A stretch of DNA of 64,000 nucleotides, taken from the NCBI RefSeq assembly GCF_020524345.1, contig NZ_JAIVLH010000002.1, positions 310,001 through 374,000 of the forward strand. The letters are read 5' to 3'. The notes under the pieces were generated by a model. The model did no database searches and had not been told where the DNA came from. It worked only from the letters and a program-made list of their open reading frames with translations. Positions 27,176 to 36,011 of this stretch are shown here, one piece after another. Made by a program: the position numbers and the translations under genes. This DNA is from Metabacillus niabensis (lineage in GTDB: Bacteria > Bacillota > Bacilli > Bacillales > Bacillaceae). Position 1 is the stretch's first letter. Each line of letters begins with the position of its first letter.

Positions 27176-27808
27176 TTAGACGAGATGATTGCGAATGGCG
27201 TATATAGCTAACTGTGTCCGGTCCCTTAATTCTAATTTATCTAAAATCATACTTGTTTGATTTTTGACGGTTCCAACTGACAAACCCAGCCGTTCGGCAA
27301 CTTCCTTATTATTTAACCCTTCACCAATACATGTTAATATGGCTCTTTCCCGTGGAGTTAGTCTCGGATCTATCGAATTCTCCTCTTGCTTTTGAAGTAA
27401 GACTGGCATTACTTTTGCCGCAACCTGATCTTCCAAAGAAAGCCCGCCACTTAATGCACTTTTAATTGAGCGAATAAGTGATTCCGTATCACCATTTTTC
27501 AGCATATATCCACTTACTCCTAATTTTAAGGCTTCCATCACGTATTCTTCGTCATCAAACGTTGTCAACATTAGAATTTTCATTAGAGGAAAACGCGACC
27601 GTAATATTTTTGTTGCCTCAATTCCATCCATTACTGGCATACGTATATCTAAGATGGCTACATCAAAACCCTGCTTCTCACATAGGTTAATCGCTTCTTT
27701 GCCATTATCAGCCTCACCAGTTACAGTTATCTCTTCATCTGTTTCAATCATTGCCTTTAAGCCTTGGCGTACCATCACTTGATCTTCCGCGAGTAACACC
27801 TTAATCAT
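27176..27808 (-). CDS. lnrK: NarL/LuxR-type response regulator (LnrK-like)
   Basis: 210 aa: receiver domain with phospho-Asp in VAILDIRMPVMDG and conserved Lys in MLKNGD, and a C-terminal LuxR helix-turn-helix (LTPRERAILTCIGEGLNNKEVAERLGLSVGTV). The ATG at 27808 overlaps the kinase stop (ATGATTAA) and has GGAGAGGG upstream; the longer frame starts 18 nt earlier. It should activate the downstream ABC genes in response to membrane-active compounds sensed by the kinase. Confidence 0.8.
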   Translation of the reverse strand: MIKVLLAEDQVMVRQGLKAMIETDEEITVTGEADNGKEAINLCEKQGFDVAILDIRMPVMDGIEATKILRSRFPLMKILMLTTFDDEEYVMEALKLGVSGYMLKNGDTESLIRSIKSALSGGLSLEDQVAAKVMPVLLQKQEENSIDPRLTPRERAILTCIGEGLNNKEVAERLGLSVGTVKNQTSMILDKLELRDRTQLAIYAIRNHLV

Positions 27809-28940
27809 ATGACCCTCTCCGTTCAACTAAACGTATACTCCCTCTCACGACGAAATGGCGCTCATTATGATCAATTTCCAGGGAACCTCCAACTTTTTCT
27901 AGTCGGTCCCGCATGGCTTTCAATCCATATCCCTCTTTAAAAAATGGATGAGATGGAGCGATATTAAATACTTCAAACCTAAAAATACTCCCACCCGGAG
28001 ACTCAAACATGACATGCGCTTCTCTTGAGGTACTATGTTTCATAATATTTGTCAGTGCTTCTTGGACAGCCCGATAGATTGCAAAAGACTGCTCACCTGT
28101 TAGCGGTGCAGCAAAAGCCCCGTGTTTAACAGAAAAACTTATTTTCATAAAACTTTCCATTTCCAGTTTGCGGATTAAGCGGATCACTCCTTGTAAACCA
28201 CCAACTTCTGTCTGTTTAAAAGATTTTACAGCACGTCTCGTTTCCTCTAAGCTTTGTTCAGCAAGTTGTTTAAGATCTGCTATTTTTTCTTTGTCCTTAT
28301 CCTCTGCATGCAGGCGAAATACCTCAAACTGCATGATCAGTGCTGTTAGTTTATGTCCAACAGAATCATGTATTTCATGACCAATAAGCATTCGCTCATC
28401 CTGTCTTGCCTGTTCTTCTTCTGTAACAAGCTGTCTTTTCATCTTTCGATACTCATCAAGTAAGGCATCATTTTTTTGTTGTGTTTCCTTTTCTCGCTTA
28501 TGTACGGTTTGATAATGGTATAACGCGCTTATTAACATCATATAAAACAAACTACCCCATATTACTTGTGTAGTACTAAGACTTGCTTCTGATATGAGAC
28601 AAATCGAGCTACCTAACTGAAACAAAATCACGATTAAGCTTTTCCATCTAGGTAAATAAAAAACTGCTTCTGTTAGTAGTAAAGAATGTATGAAGAGCAG
28701 ATATGGATTTAACAAACTGTCTGCCGGATAGAAAACGAGGATCGTTAAGATGGTCTGGGTGCAAAATAATAGGGTCTGCACCATTGTTCTTTCTTTAAAA
28801 AGAGGCAGAATAAATAAAATAACAAAAAATAAACTTGTAGCGGCCAGCTGTCTTTCGTTTACACTTGATGGAAATTCATAAAAAGCCACTACCCATACAG
28901 CGATATAAATAGCTAACCAAATAAGATATACCTTCTTCAT
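27801..28940 (-). CDS. lnrJ: Sensor histidine kinase, DesK/LnrJ type
   Basis: 379 aa. Six hydrophobic segments in residues 1-145, a coiled-coil linker (about 150-185), then the HisKA_3 dimerisation domain with GHEIHDSVGHKL and an HATPase domain ending GYGLKAMRDRLEKVGG. The extracellular loops are very short, so the kinase probably senses inside the membrane or through the exporter. First gene of the lnr-like operon. Confidence 0.78.
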   Translation of the reverse strand: MKKVYLIWLAIYIAVWVVAFYEFPSSVNERQLAATSLFFVILFILPLFKERTMVQTLLFCTQTILTILVFYPADSLLNPYLLFIHSLLLTEAVFYLPRWKSLIVILFQLGSSICLISEASLSTTQVIWGSLFYMMLISALYHYQTVHKREKETQQKNDALLDEYRKMKRQLVTEEEQARQDERMLIGHEIHDSVGHKLTALIMQFEVFRLHAEDKDKEKIADLKQLAEQSLEETRRAVKSFKQTEVGGLQGVIRLIRKLEMESFMKISFSVKHGAFAAPLTGEQSFAIYRAVQEALTNIMKHSTSREAHVMFESPGGSIFRFEVFNIAPSHPFFKEGYGLKAMRDRLEKVGGSLEIDHNERHFVVRGSIRLVERRGSYD

Positions 28941-29022
28941 TAGTATCTGTAAACTCCTCCGGAAAAGTGCAGAAAGTCTTTTCTATTAGCATACTATGTT
29001 ACACACTCTGAATCTCTAAGAA

Positions 29023-29484
29023 CTAAATTGTTTTCCCTTTTTTCTTTACATCGGCATCCAAACCCGCTCCTATGGCTATTCCAAAACACATTCCAATAGG
29101 AATTCCTAAGGCAATATTGTCGAATATCGTCAATCCGAACACAACACCCAAACTCATTCCAATCGACATATAGATACTCACATAATACCCCTCTGGTAAT
29201 AGTTTGTGAGTTTTCTGAAGATGGTTACAGACTTGCTGGATAAATTGTTGGTGTTGTTTTAGATTATTTTTATCTAATCCGTCTATATCCGCTTTTAATT
29301 TAATTAAGCGATTCTTTAATTCTAGTAATTGTTGCTCACATTCCTGACAATTTTCAGATAACAAATCCAATTTTTCAGCAACTCGTTTACATTTATTTAA
29401 ACCAAGCTTTCCAGTGGTTTTTTTGTTATCAATACTTCTAAGTTCCTTAATAGTTGCTTTTATTTGTTCAAAATGGTCATTCAT
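29023..29484 (-). CDS. Uncharacterised coiled-coil/Gly-rich membrane protein
   Basis: 153 aa, family not recognised. Residues 1-100 are charged and predicted helical, with a Cys pair (SENCQECEQQLLEL); residues 103-142 hold one or two Gly-zipper-like membrane segments (SIGMSLGVVFGLTIFDNIALGIPIGMCFGIAIGAGL), and the end is basic (DVKKKGK). ATG start behind GGGGGAAC. 82 nt upstream of the lnrJ-like kinase in the same direction; a role with that system is only a positional guess. Confidence 0.6.
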   Translation of the reverse strand: MNDHFEQIKATIKELRSIDNKKTTGKLGLNKCKRVAEKLDLLSENCQECEQQLLELKNRLIKLKADIDGLDKNNLKQHQQFIQQVCNHLQKTHKLLPEGYYVSIYMSIGMSLGVVFGLTIFDNIALGIPIGMCFGIAIGAGLDADVKKKGKTI

Positions 29485-29562
29485 TTATGTTCCCCCTAGC
29501 AAGTAACGTGCTACCGTTACATACGATTAAATGGTGAAAAAGTTTCAATATTTTTCATAAAA

Positions 29563-29606
29563 AACAGGCAAAAACGTCCCAAAGTTAAAAGATGTTTTTG
29601 CCTGTT
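29563..29606 (-). terminator. Intrinsic terminator, downstream of MFS exporter
   Basis: AACAGGCAAAAACATC / GACGTTTTTGCCTGTT arms around a 12-nt loop; on the minus strand TTTTTTATG follows. 21 nt past the MFS stop at 29628. Confidence 0.85.
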
Positions 29607-29627
29607 CTATTTATTCAGTTTCGTATG

Positions 29628-30872
29628 TTAAACTTCCTTTAAAACCGGTTTACCCGCTTCGACTAATACTTTATTTTGATTCATGAATAACGTTAGAATG
29701 ATGATGAACAGTCCTGTTCCTATCAGAAGCCATTCGATCCTAATGATATCCGCAATCGGACCAAAGATGAGCATTCCGATAGGCATCATTGAAGTTGAGA
29801 TCATCCCCATTACACCAAACACTCTACCTAAATACTCCTCTTCAATTTTTTCCTGTAACAATACAGTTGTTGGTGTATTGAATATCGGCATGGCCACTCC
29901 GAATAACGCCATAAATATCAAGTACAACCAAAAGATTGGTGTGGCACCAAGTGCAAACGTACAGACTCCCATAATAAGACTTGAGAACGCCATTGTTTTC
30001 ACTTTATTTGGAAAGCCTCCCCATGAAGCAATAATTCCCCCACCAATCATCATACCAATGGAAAAGGCGATTTCGATTGCTGTTAATTTCCATACATCAT
30101 CACCGAACGTACGTGTTACCTGTAAGGGCGTTAAAAATGCAGCAGGTGCCATTAACACAAAGAAAACAGCAAAGAATATGAAAAACGTTTTGAGAAATGC
30201 ATGGTTATTTATATACTGTAAGCCTTGTTTAAAATCACTAAAGTAGCTTGTTGTTTGTTTTTTAGCTGCTTTTTCATGGGTAGAGATTTTTAAAAAGGCA
30301 AGGAGAGTAAAAATCGCGATAACAGCTGTTATGACATCAATGAAAAAGATGATTTCAATTGATGTTGTTGCTAACAGCGCCGCACTTACCATTGGTGAAA
30401 CAAACATGATAATGGCTTGAATACTTCCATTTGCTCCGTTCACTTTTGTTAGTTTATCCTTCGGAACAATTTGCGGTAGAATTGCACCAACTGCAGGTGT
30501 TTGAATGCCTGTTCCAAAGGCACGTACTGCTGCCATCACAAACAGTAACCAAGTGGCATCATAGCCCATTAAAAAGAGAATGGCCAAAATAAGCGTTGCT
30601 GTAGCAATAAGCCCATCAGCTACCATAATCAGCATTTTTCGATTGTACCGATCTGCCCACACTCCTGCAACTGGAGACAAAAGAAATGTAGGAATAAATC
30701 CGCAAATGATATACAAAGTCATCATTAAACCAGATTCAGTCTCCAGCGTAATATACCACATTATCGCGTATTGGACTAAAGAAGACCCGAACAGTGATAT
30801 CGTCTGACTACTTAAGAAGAGAATAATATTCTTAAACCAATTCTCCTTTAGATCGTTATTTGCTGTATTCAT
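29628..30872 (-). CDS. MFS drug exporter (macrolide/MefA-like, enterobactin-exporter fold)
   Basis: 414-aa permease with 12 segments. Motifs: SQTISLFGSSLVQYAIMWYIT in segment 1, GVWADRYNRKMLIMVADG at loop 2/3 and LGRVFGVMGMISTSMMPIGM in segment 10, as in MefA/EntS-like efflux proteins. The ribosome site is weak (GAGTTG). It lies 335 nt downstream of the mta-like regulator in the same direction, with a terminator between, so direct cotranscription is unlikely. Mta-type regulators do control multidrug exporters, so regulation in trans is possible. Confidence 0.85.
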   Translation of the reverse strand: MNTANNDLKENWFKNIILFLSSQTISLFGSSLVQYAIMWYITLETESGLMMTLYIICGFIPTFLLSPVAGVWADRYNRKMLIMVADGLIATATLILAILFLMGYDATWLLFVMAAVRAFGTGIQTPAVGAILPQIVPKDKLTKVNGANGSIQAIIMFVSPMVSAALLATTSIEIIFFIDVITAVIAIFTLLAFLKISTHEKAAKKQTTSYFSDFKQGLQYINNHAFLKTFFIFFAVFFVLMAPAAFLTPLQVTRTFGDDVWKLTAIEIAFSIGMMIGGGIIASWGGFPNKVKTMAFSSLIMGVCTFALGATPIFWLYLIFMALFGVAMPIFNTPTTVLLQEKIEEEYLGRVFGVMGMISTSMMPIGMLIFGPIADIIRIEWLLIGTGLFIIILTLFMNQNKVLVEAGKPVLKEV

Positions 30873-31207
30873 TTTTTAACAACTCATTTCTATTAAGTTT
30901 TTTAAAAATCTAGACTTCACCCACATCCATTTACATTGAACCGCTCTGTTGATGTTTATTTTTAAAGACATCAAAAAAAGAGGGAAAAATAATCCCTCTT
31001 TTTAAAAAACCGCTAAATAATGGTTTCCTTTAAAAATAGACAGACCAATCCCGTTGCTCTGAACATAGGCAGAGCTCCTTACAAACGTATTCAATTAACG
31101 ATTGCAGTCTAGGAATCTTAATCTCATTGATGCTGTCAAAAGGAAAACCTCCATTTCATCCATAGTTACTTATATAATAGCAAAAGTGAATGACGTTAAC
31201 AATACTT
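30873..31207. other. Intergenic stretch between MFS exporter and mta
   Basis: Holds the terminator at 30975-31003 and, at 31012-31170 on the minus strand, an open but start-less frame (includes INEIKIPRLQSLIEYVCKEL) that I do not recognise. No promoter of MerR type is visible in front of the MFS gene. Confidence 0.4.
30975..31003. terminator. Bidirectional-type intrinsic terminator
   Basis: AAAAGAGGGA / TCCCTCTTTT stem with a 7-nt loop, flanked by an A-run and a T-run so that either direction could terminate. About 205 nt past the mta stop. Confidence 0.7.
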
Positions 31208-31975
31208 TTAATGATTTTTCACTCCAGTAAAAATTTGAATAGCATCTCTCAAAAACTCAGCTGTACCCGGTTGTTCCTGATCATAATAAGCTGTAAATCT
31301 CTCATCATCGACATACATTTGAGCTAGACCTGCGTGTGCCTCTTTACTATAGGAAGGCCAGTGGAACAGTAACCATTGTTTATGCAACTGGGCAGCTCTT
31401 TGTGCTAATTCACTTGCAGGATCTCTCGTTTTCATCGCATTTAGTAATAGTTCTCTCATCTCCTTTTCAATATTGACAGATTTTTCGTACTCCTCTTCAG
31501 ACATATTCATGAATTTCTCATTCGATTTCTTGACGGTTTCTTCTCCGTATTTTTCACGGATTTCTCTTCCGTAATTATCTTCGTTTTCCTTAAGAGCTTT
31601 TTGTTTAAAGCCTTCGAATTTTTCTTGATCACTCATCTTCATTCTCCCTTCTGAATGTGCAATTGTTTTTTCAACATTTGCAATTAGTTGATCTAATTGG
31701 TTTCGTTTATCAAGGAGACGCTCTCGATGCTCATGTAATGCCTTTGCGAAGTCAAAAGCAGGATCAGTCACGATATCTTTTATTTGATTTAGCTGTAGAC
31801 CAAGTTCACGATAAAAGAGAATCTGTTGGATGAGATTTACTTCATATTGTCCATAGATTCTGTAGCCTGATGAGTTGATTCTTGCCGGCTTAAGAATTCC
31901 AAGCTCATCGTAATACCGCAAAGTCCTCGTACTGACACCCGCTAATTCCGCAAGTTTTTGGATCGTGTATTCCAT
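31208..31975 (-). CDS. mta: MerR/TipA-family multidrug-responsive regulator Mta
   Basis: 255 aa, the length of B. subtilis Mta. N-terminal MerR winged helix (1-70: YTIQKLAELAGVSTRTLRYYDELGIL), a dimerisation coiled coil (about 75-118) and a C-terminal TipAS drug-binding domain (about 120-250) with HKQWLLFHWPSYSKEAHAGLAQMY. ATG start behind AGGGAGGG. Mta bends and activates promoters with overlong spacers, including its own; such a promoter lies at 32007-32027. Its likely targets are exporters such as the MFS gene downstream. Confidence 0.88.
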   Translation of the reverse strand: MEYTIQKLAELAGVSTRTLRYYDELGILKPARINSSGYRIYGQYEVNLIQQILFYRELGLQLNQIKDIVTDPAFDFAKALHEHRERLLDKRNQLDQLIANVEKTIAHSEGRMKMSDQEKFEGFKQKALKENEDNYGREIREKYGEETVKKSNEKFMNMSEEEYEKSVNIEKEMRELLLNAMKTRDPASELAQRAAQLHKQWLLFHWPSYSKEAHAGLAQMYVDDERFTAYYDQEQPGTAEFLRDAIQIFTGVKNH

Positions 31976-32006
31976 CTCTAATCCCTCCCTGACAATTTCA
32001 CTTTAC

Positions 32007-32027
32007 ACCTTTACGCAACGTCAAGGT
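32007..32027 (-). promoter_or_regulatory. MerR-type promoter/operator of mta with 19-bp spacer
   Basis: On the minus strand -35 TTGACC and -10 TAAAGT are separated by exactly 19 bp. The spacer region holds the 21-bp dyad ACCTTGACGTTGCGTAAAGGT (arms ACCTTgACG / CGTaAAGGT around TTG). This is the diagnostic MerR-family layout. Confidence 0.8.
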
Positions 32028-32214
32028 CAATACATGAATAAAGATTTTTTTTGATTAAAATGAAATGAAGTCATCATGAACGAAATTTCAAACATGCTTT
32101 CATCACGATTTATCCCTATTCATTCTTTCCTGTATTTGAGTAAACCAATGCAAAAATAAGAAGACCAATAAGTCCGGAGTATTCACTTCTTTATCGTCTT
32201 TATAAATGCTGTTA

Positions 32215-32934
32215 CTAAACTGCTTTTTGTTTGAAATAGACCAGACCACTTATCGTAAAGACTAGAAATCCACCAATAATAACAAATACCAATGTCTCTA
32301 TGGAAAATGTAAAGTCTGACTGCTGATCCATCACCATGCCTAAAAACGGCTGTGCCCAGGGATACCATGGACCGAATGTTTCTGAATTTGCAATGAGTAT
32401 GTTTGGTAAAGTTAAGATGACATTTAATGCAACAGGAGCAGCAAAACTGGCCCAAGCGGTAGATACCCATAATTGTAGAGAGATAATTGGTAAACATCCT
32501 AACCAGCCCATAAATAAACGAAGGAACACTTCCTTCCAAGGAAATGGATCATTAAATCCATGTAACATTCCTACAAAAATTAATCCTGCTAACATCAGAA
32601 TTTGTGTTAATGCTACAAACGTACAAACAGTGATGAGCTTTGCGCTATAAACTTGAAGCCTATTAACTGGTAAAGCCAATAGTTGCTTCCATCCCCCTTC
32701 AGCATGCTCATAACGACAAACAGCTGCAGCAAAGATCCCGGCAAGTAAAGGCAAGAAAAGAATGGCTTGAACCATAATCATTGATAAAAAAGAATTCATC
32801 CACTCATTTCCTGCATTTTCAAAGAAGTTAAAATAAGCAGCAATCGTTGATAGTATGGGACTAATAAACAAAATTTGTAAAACTTTTGATTTTTTAAGCT
32901 TTAACCATTCTGTATAAATAAGTTTACTTAGCAT
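32215..32934 (-). CDS. Lantibiotic/bacitracin-immunity type ABC permease, subunit 2
   Basis: 239 aa, six membrane segments, MutG/EpiG/BcrB-like: N-terminal KLIYTEWLKLKKSKVLQILFISPIL and RLQVYSAKLITVCTFVALTQ after segment 2. Its ATG overlaps the stop of the preceding permease by one base (TAATG). Last gene of ATPase-permease-permease. Together with the other permease it forms the membrane part of an exporter that removes peptide antibiotics from the membrane. Confidence 0.82.
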   Translation of the reverse strand: MLSKLIYTEWLKLKKSKVLQILFISPILSTIAAYFNFFENAGNEWMNSFLSMIMVQAILFLPLLAGIFAAAVCRYEHAEGGWKQLLALPVNRLQVYSAKLITVCTFVALTQILMLAGLIFVGMLHGFNDPFPWKEVFLRLFMGWLGCLPIISLQLWVSTAWASFAAPVALNVILTLPNILIANSETFGPWYPWAQPFLGMVMDQQSDFTFSIETLVFVIIGGFLVFTISGLVYFKQKAV

Positions 32935-33641
32935 TACTTCACATCCTTTTGATCAAAATGGATGAGACTAGTGATAAAAATGACCCCGCCGACAATGATT
33001 CCTAGTAACACACTGATTTCTGGTATTTGCCATTTATTCTCTAGCAATGGCCATTTCCAAATCAACCACTCCGGCCCACCATAGGCATACATCGATACAA
33101 CCGAACCAATAATTCCGATTGTTAATGGTGTACCTTGGTTCGATGATGTAACAGAATACCATAACTGAAAAGCTAATATTGGTAACGCTGCAAAAAAAGG
33201 ATAAAAGCTATTAATTGCGATCTCTTTAATAGGCATGCTTTGCTGCCAATCAAAAAAGCTGCCAAATACCATCGTTCCAATAAACATCTGCAATGTAGAA
33301 ATAAATAACAAATAACTTATTGTCATAAATTTGGAGCTGTATACCTTTACTCTACTGATAGGTAGTGCTAGCAACTGTTTCCAGGAATTCGTCTTATGTT
33401 CGATATTAGCAAAAAGAGAGGCAAGCAGTGTTGTCCCTAAGAGCAAAGCAGGTGAGAGAAATAAATTGATTTGTCGCAACAACTGTAGCCAATAATCATC
33501 CGTTTGACGGATAAGCCAGTCATAGCGAACCGAATAATTGACGGTTGTTAAAGCAAATATTCCAATTGGTCCTAAGAATACAAGAATCCACATGCCGATT
33601 GATATTTTTTTAAAGTCTGTTCGTAATAACCGAAGGATCAC
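32934..33641 (-). CDS. Lantibiotic/bacitracin-immunity type ABC permease, subunit 1
   Basis: 235 aa, six segments, paralogous to its neighbour (shared KVYSSKFMTISYLLFISTLQM segment after LLALPISR). The paired LLALPxxRxxVYSxK motif in both subunits supports a heterodimer. Start overlaps the ATPase stop by 4 nt. EpiE/MutE-like. Confidence 0.82.
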   Translation of the reverse strand: MILRLLRTDFKKISIGMWILVFLGPIGIFALTTVNYSVRYDWLIRQTDDYWLQLLRQINLFLSPALLLGTTLLASLFANIEHKTNSWKQLLALPISRVKVYSSKFMTISYLLFISTLQMFIGTMVFGSFFDWQQSMPIKEIAINSFYPFFAALPILAFQLWYSVTSSNQGTPLTIGIIGSVVSMYAYGGPEWLIWKWPLLENKWQIPEISVLLGIIVGGVIFITSLIHFDQKDVK

Positions 33642-34552
33642 AGGCTTTGCGCCTCCTTCGTCATTTCGAGGAAAATACTTTCAAGTGAGCGTTTTTCCTC
33701 CTCAACTCGATACACATCCAACCCGTTTTGGACAAGGACACGAACCATCACAGCAACATCTTTATTTGTGCTTTGATTAAACGATACATACTCTCCTTCT
33801 GCATTCCCTTTTAAGCCCTCTTTAAGGAGGACTTTCCAAGCAGCCTCACGATTATTTGTTTGGATGCGTATTTTGTTCACAGATTTCTTACGTAAAACGT
33901 CAATTGAATCTTGGAAAATAAGAGATCCTTTTGATATAATCCCAACCTCTGTAGCCATTTGGTCAATTTCTGTTAAAAGATGGCTTGAAACAAGTACCGT
34001 CACACCATATTTTTCTGGTAAACTTTTAATTAATTCGCGCATTTCAATGATTCCGGAAGGATCCAATCCATTTGTTGGTTCGTCAAGAATAAGGAGTTCA
34101 GGACTACCGAGCAAGGCAGAAGCTATTCCGAGTCGTTGCTTCATCCCTAACGAGAACCCTTTTACCGGTCGATTGGCATCTTTTTCTAATCGCACGATAT
34201 TAAGAACTTCGTCAATTCTTTCTTTAGGCGTTTGTAAAATAATTTGGAGTAATTCAAGGTTTTCTCTTGCTGACAAATTTCCATAATATGATGGTGATTC
34301 AACCAAAGACCCTATGTTTCGTAAAATTGATTGCTTCTCTTTTTTTAACTCTTTACCAAAGATTTGGATCGAACCCGATGTTTCCTTCATTAATCCTAAA
34401 AGCAGCTTAATTGCTGTTGTTTTTCCAGCACCGTTTGGACCAAGGAAACCATATATAGCTCCCTTCGGAATGGATAGATTTACTTGATTAACCGCAGCTT
34501 TTCCATTAAAAGTTTTTGTTAAATTGCTGGTTTCCACAACGTATTGATTCAT
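33638..34552 (-). CDS. Lantibiotic/bacitracin-immunity type ABC ATPase (BcrA-like)
   Basis: 304 aa from ATG 34552 (AGAGGTGAT upstream); an in-frame start 30 nt earlier lacks a ribosome site. Walker A GPNGAGKTT, signature FSLGMKQR, Walker B LLILDEPTNGLD, then the C-terminal extension typical of BcrA-type ATPases. First gene of the three-gene exporter; a terminator separates it from the upstream kinase-regulator pair, so the ABC genes likely have their own promoter in 34553-34645. Confidence 0.85.
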   Translation of the reverse strand: MNQYVVETSNLTKTFNGKAAVNQVNLSIPKGAIYGFLGPNGAGKTTAIKLLLGLMKETSGSIQIFGKELKKEKQSILRNIGSLVESPSYYGNLSARENLELLQIILQTPKERIDEVLNIVRLEKDANRPVKGFSLGMKQRLGIASALLGSPELLILDEPTNGLDPSGIIEMRELIKSLPEKYGVTVLVSSHLLTEIDQMATEVGIISKGSLIFQDSIDVLRKKSVNKIRIQTNNREAAWKVLLKEGLKGNAEGEYVSFNQSTNKDVAVMVRVLVQNGLDVYRVEEEKRSLESIFLEMTKEAQSL

Positions 34553-34645
34553 TTTTATCACCTCTATTAACACGATAAACAATGAATCTTAAAACGAAGT
34601 GGTGGTAATGTTTAAATTTTGTTTAAATCTATGGAAACATAAAAA

Positions 34646-34675
34646 AAGAATACGAATTGATCAATCGTACTCTTT
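34646..34675 (-). terminator. Intrinsic terminator overlapping the kinase stop codon
   Basis: AAAGAGTACGA / TCGTATTCTTT stem on the minus strand, followed by TTTTTA. The stem begins within the stop codon of the histidine kinase. Confidence 0.8.
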
Positions 34676-36011
34676 AGTGTTTCGTTAGGCATATTGTAGT
34701 TCCACCACCAGAGGTTTCAATGCTCCAGGTGATGCCCATTTCCTTTGTCATCAGGTCAATGATGGAAAGACCAATCCCTACACCTTCTTGTTCTGACTTG
34801 TTTTTCATCCCTGGCCCTTTATCCATTATATAAATCGTATTCCCTTCACACAGGATGTTGATATACTTACCTGACTTGGCATGTCTCACTACATTTTGAA
34901 AAAGATTGTCTAAAATTCGCTCAAACCAATTTGGATCCATTTTCCAAAAGACAGTTTCTTCAAACAAATCGATGTCTACTGTAAACTGTTCCTTTTCAAA
35001 AATTGGATACCAAGCTGTGAGCGAGAGTCGTATCACTCGATTAACATCAACATTTTGTTGCTTGTAGGTATATTTCCCTGAAGTTAATAACGTGTAAGAT
35101 AACAGGTTTTCAATTAACGTATGCAAATGATCAATTTTTTTATCGATTATTTCAATTGATTTCTGTCCCTCGGATGAAATATCTTCATTTTTTAATGTAT
35201 AGGCGTGGGCTCTAATGGTGGCTAAAGGTGTGCGAAGATCGTGGGATAAATTGGCAATAAGCTCTTTTCGCAGTTCCTCTTCTTCTTGTTCCCGTAACCT
35301 ACTAGCCTCTAACCGTTCAATCATTTTATTAAATGATACCTCCAGATCACCTACTTCATCGATTTCACCAACGATAACCTTATCTGGAATTCGTTGATCC
35401 TCTACATCCATTGAAGCTTGAAGTCGTACGATTCGTTTTCGAATCGACCGAAAAAATAGCCAAGAGAGAGCGATGAATAAAAGTAACAATAGTCCAACAA
35501 CCACGATATATATGATTTCAAAATAATATTCAAGTTGTTGAATTGGATAATCCATATACTTCCTATCAATTTGCAGAACAATAAAGCCGTTGTTTTCTTC
35601 TTCTCCAATAAACGAGACAACCGTAAATGGATCTCCGCCATAGCTTTGTTTCATAAAAGAAACTGTATAGGCTGGTGTCCAGTAATCAGGAATATCTGCT
35701 GAATTGTCGGAAATATAACGAGTTTTGCCGTTTTCATCTATCCATAATACAGTGGCTTCTTTTATTTTATTTGTTGTTTCTTTTAAAGACGTTATCGTTT
35801 CAGTTTCAGTAAGCCTGTCTAATTCTTTTGCCTTTTCATGCCACTTATTCTCAACTTCTTCACTATCATAAACATCCATATCGTTATGTTGAACAATAAT
35901 AGCCGGCATATAAACAACCATTGATGCAAGTGGAAAGGCAATTGGGAGGATTAACATCGCACATACTATTAAAATTAAGTACTTTGTTTGCAATGTGTTG
36001 CGAAGCTTCAT
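34674..36011 (-). CDS. Sensor histidine kinase (EnvZ/HAMP type) next to peptide-antibiotic exporter
   Basis: 445 aa: membrane segment about 14-36, an extracytoplasmic sensor of about 130 residues, a second segment about 170-190, HAMP-like linker, HisKA box NLSHDLRTPLATIRAH near 255, then the HATPase domain with DNLFQNVVRHA and DKGPGM. A 4-nt overlap with the response regulator gene gives translational coupling. The large external domain contrasts with the loop-less Bce-type kinase elsewhere in this window, so it may sense its ligand directly. Confidence 0.88.
   Translation of the reverse strand: MKLRNTLQTKYLILIVCAMLILPIAFPLASMVVYMPAIIVQHNDMDVYDSEEVENKWHEKAKELDRLTETETITSLKETTNKIKEATVLWIDENGKTRYISDNSADIPDYWTPAYTVSFMKQSYGGDPFTVVSFIGEEENNGFIVLQIDRKYMDYPIQQLEYYFEIIYIVVVGLLLLLFIALSWLFFRSIRKRIVRLQASMDVEDQRIPDKVIVGEIDEVGDLEVSFNKMIERLEASRLREQEEEELRKELIANLSHDLRTPLATIRAHAYTLKNEDISSEGQKSIEIIDKKIDHLHTLIENLLSYTLLTSGKYTYKQQNVDVNRVIRLSLTAWYPIFEKEQFTVDIDLFEETVFWKMDPNWFERILDNLFQNVVRHAKSGKYINILCEGNTIYIMDKGPGMKNKSEQEGVGIGLSIIDLMTKEMGITWSIETSGGGTTICLTKH

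Noticed and set aside
32116-32190. Minus-strand frame SEYSGLIGLLIFALVYSNTGKNE-stop after the second permease gene
   Set aside because: Looks like a membrane-segment tail of a lost gene but has no start and only 23 codons.
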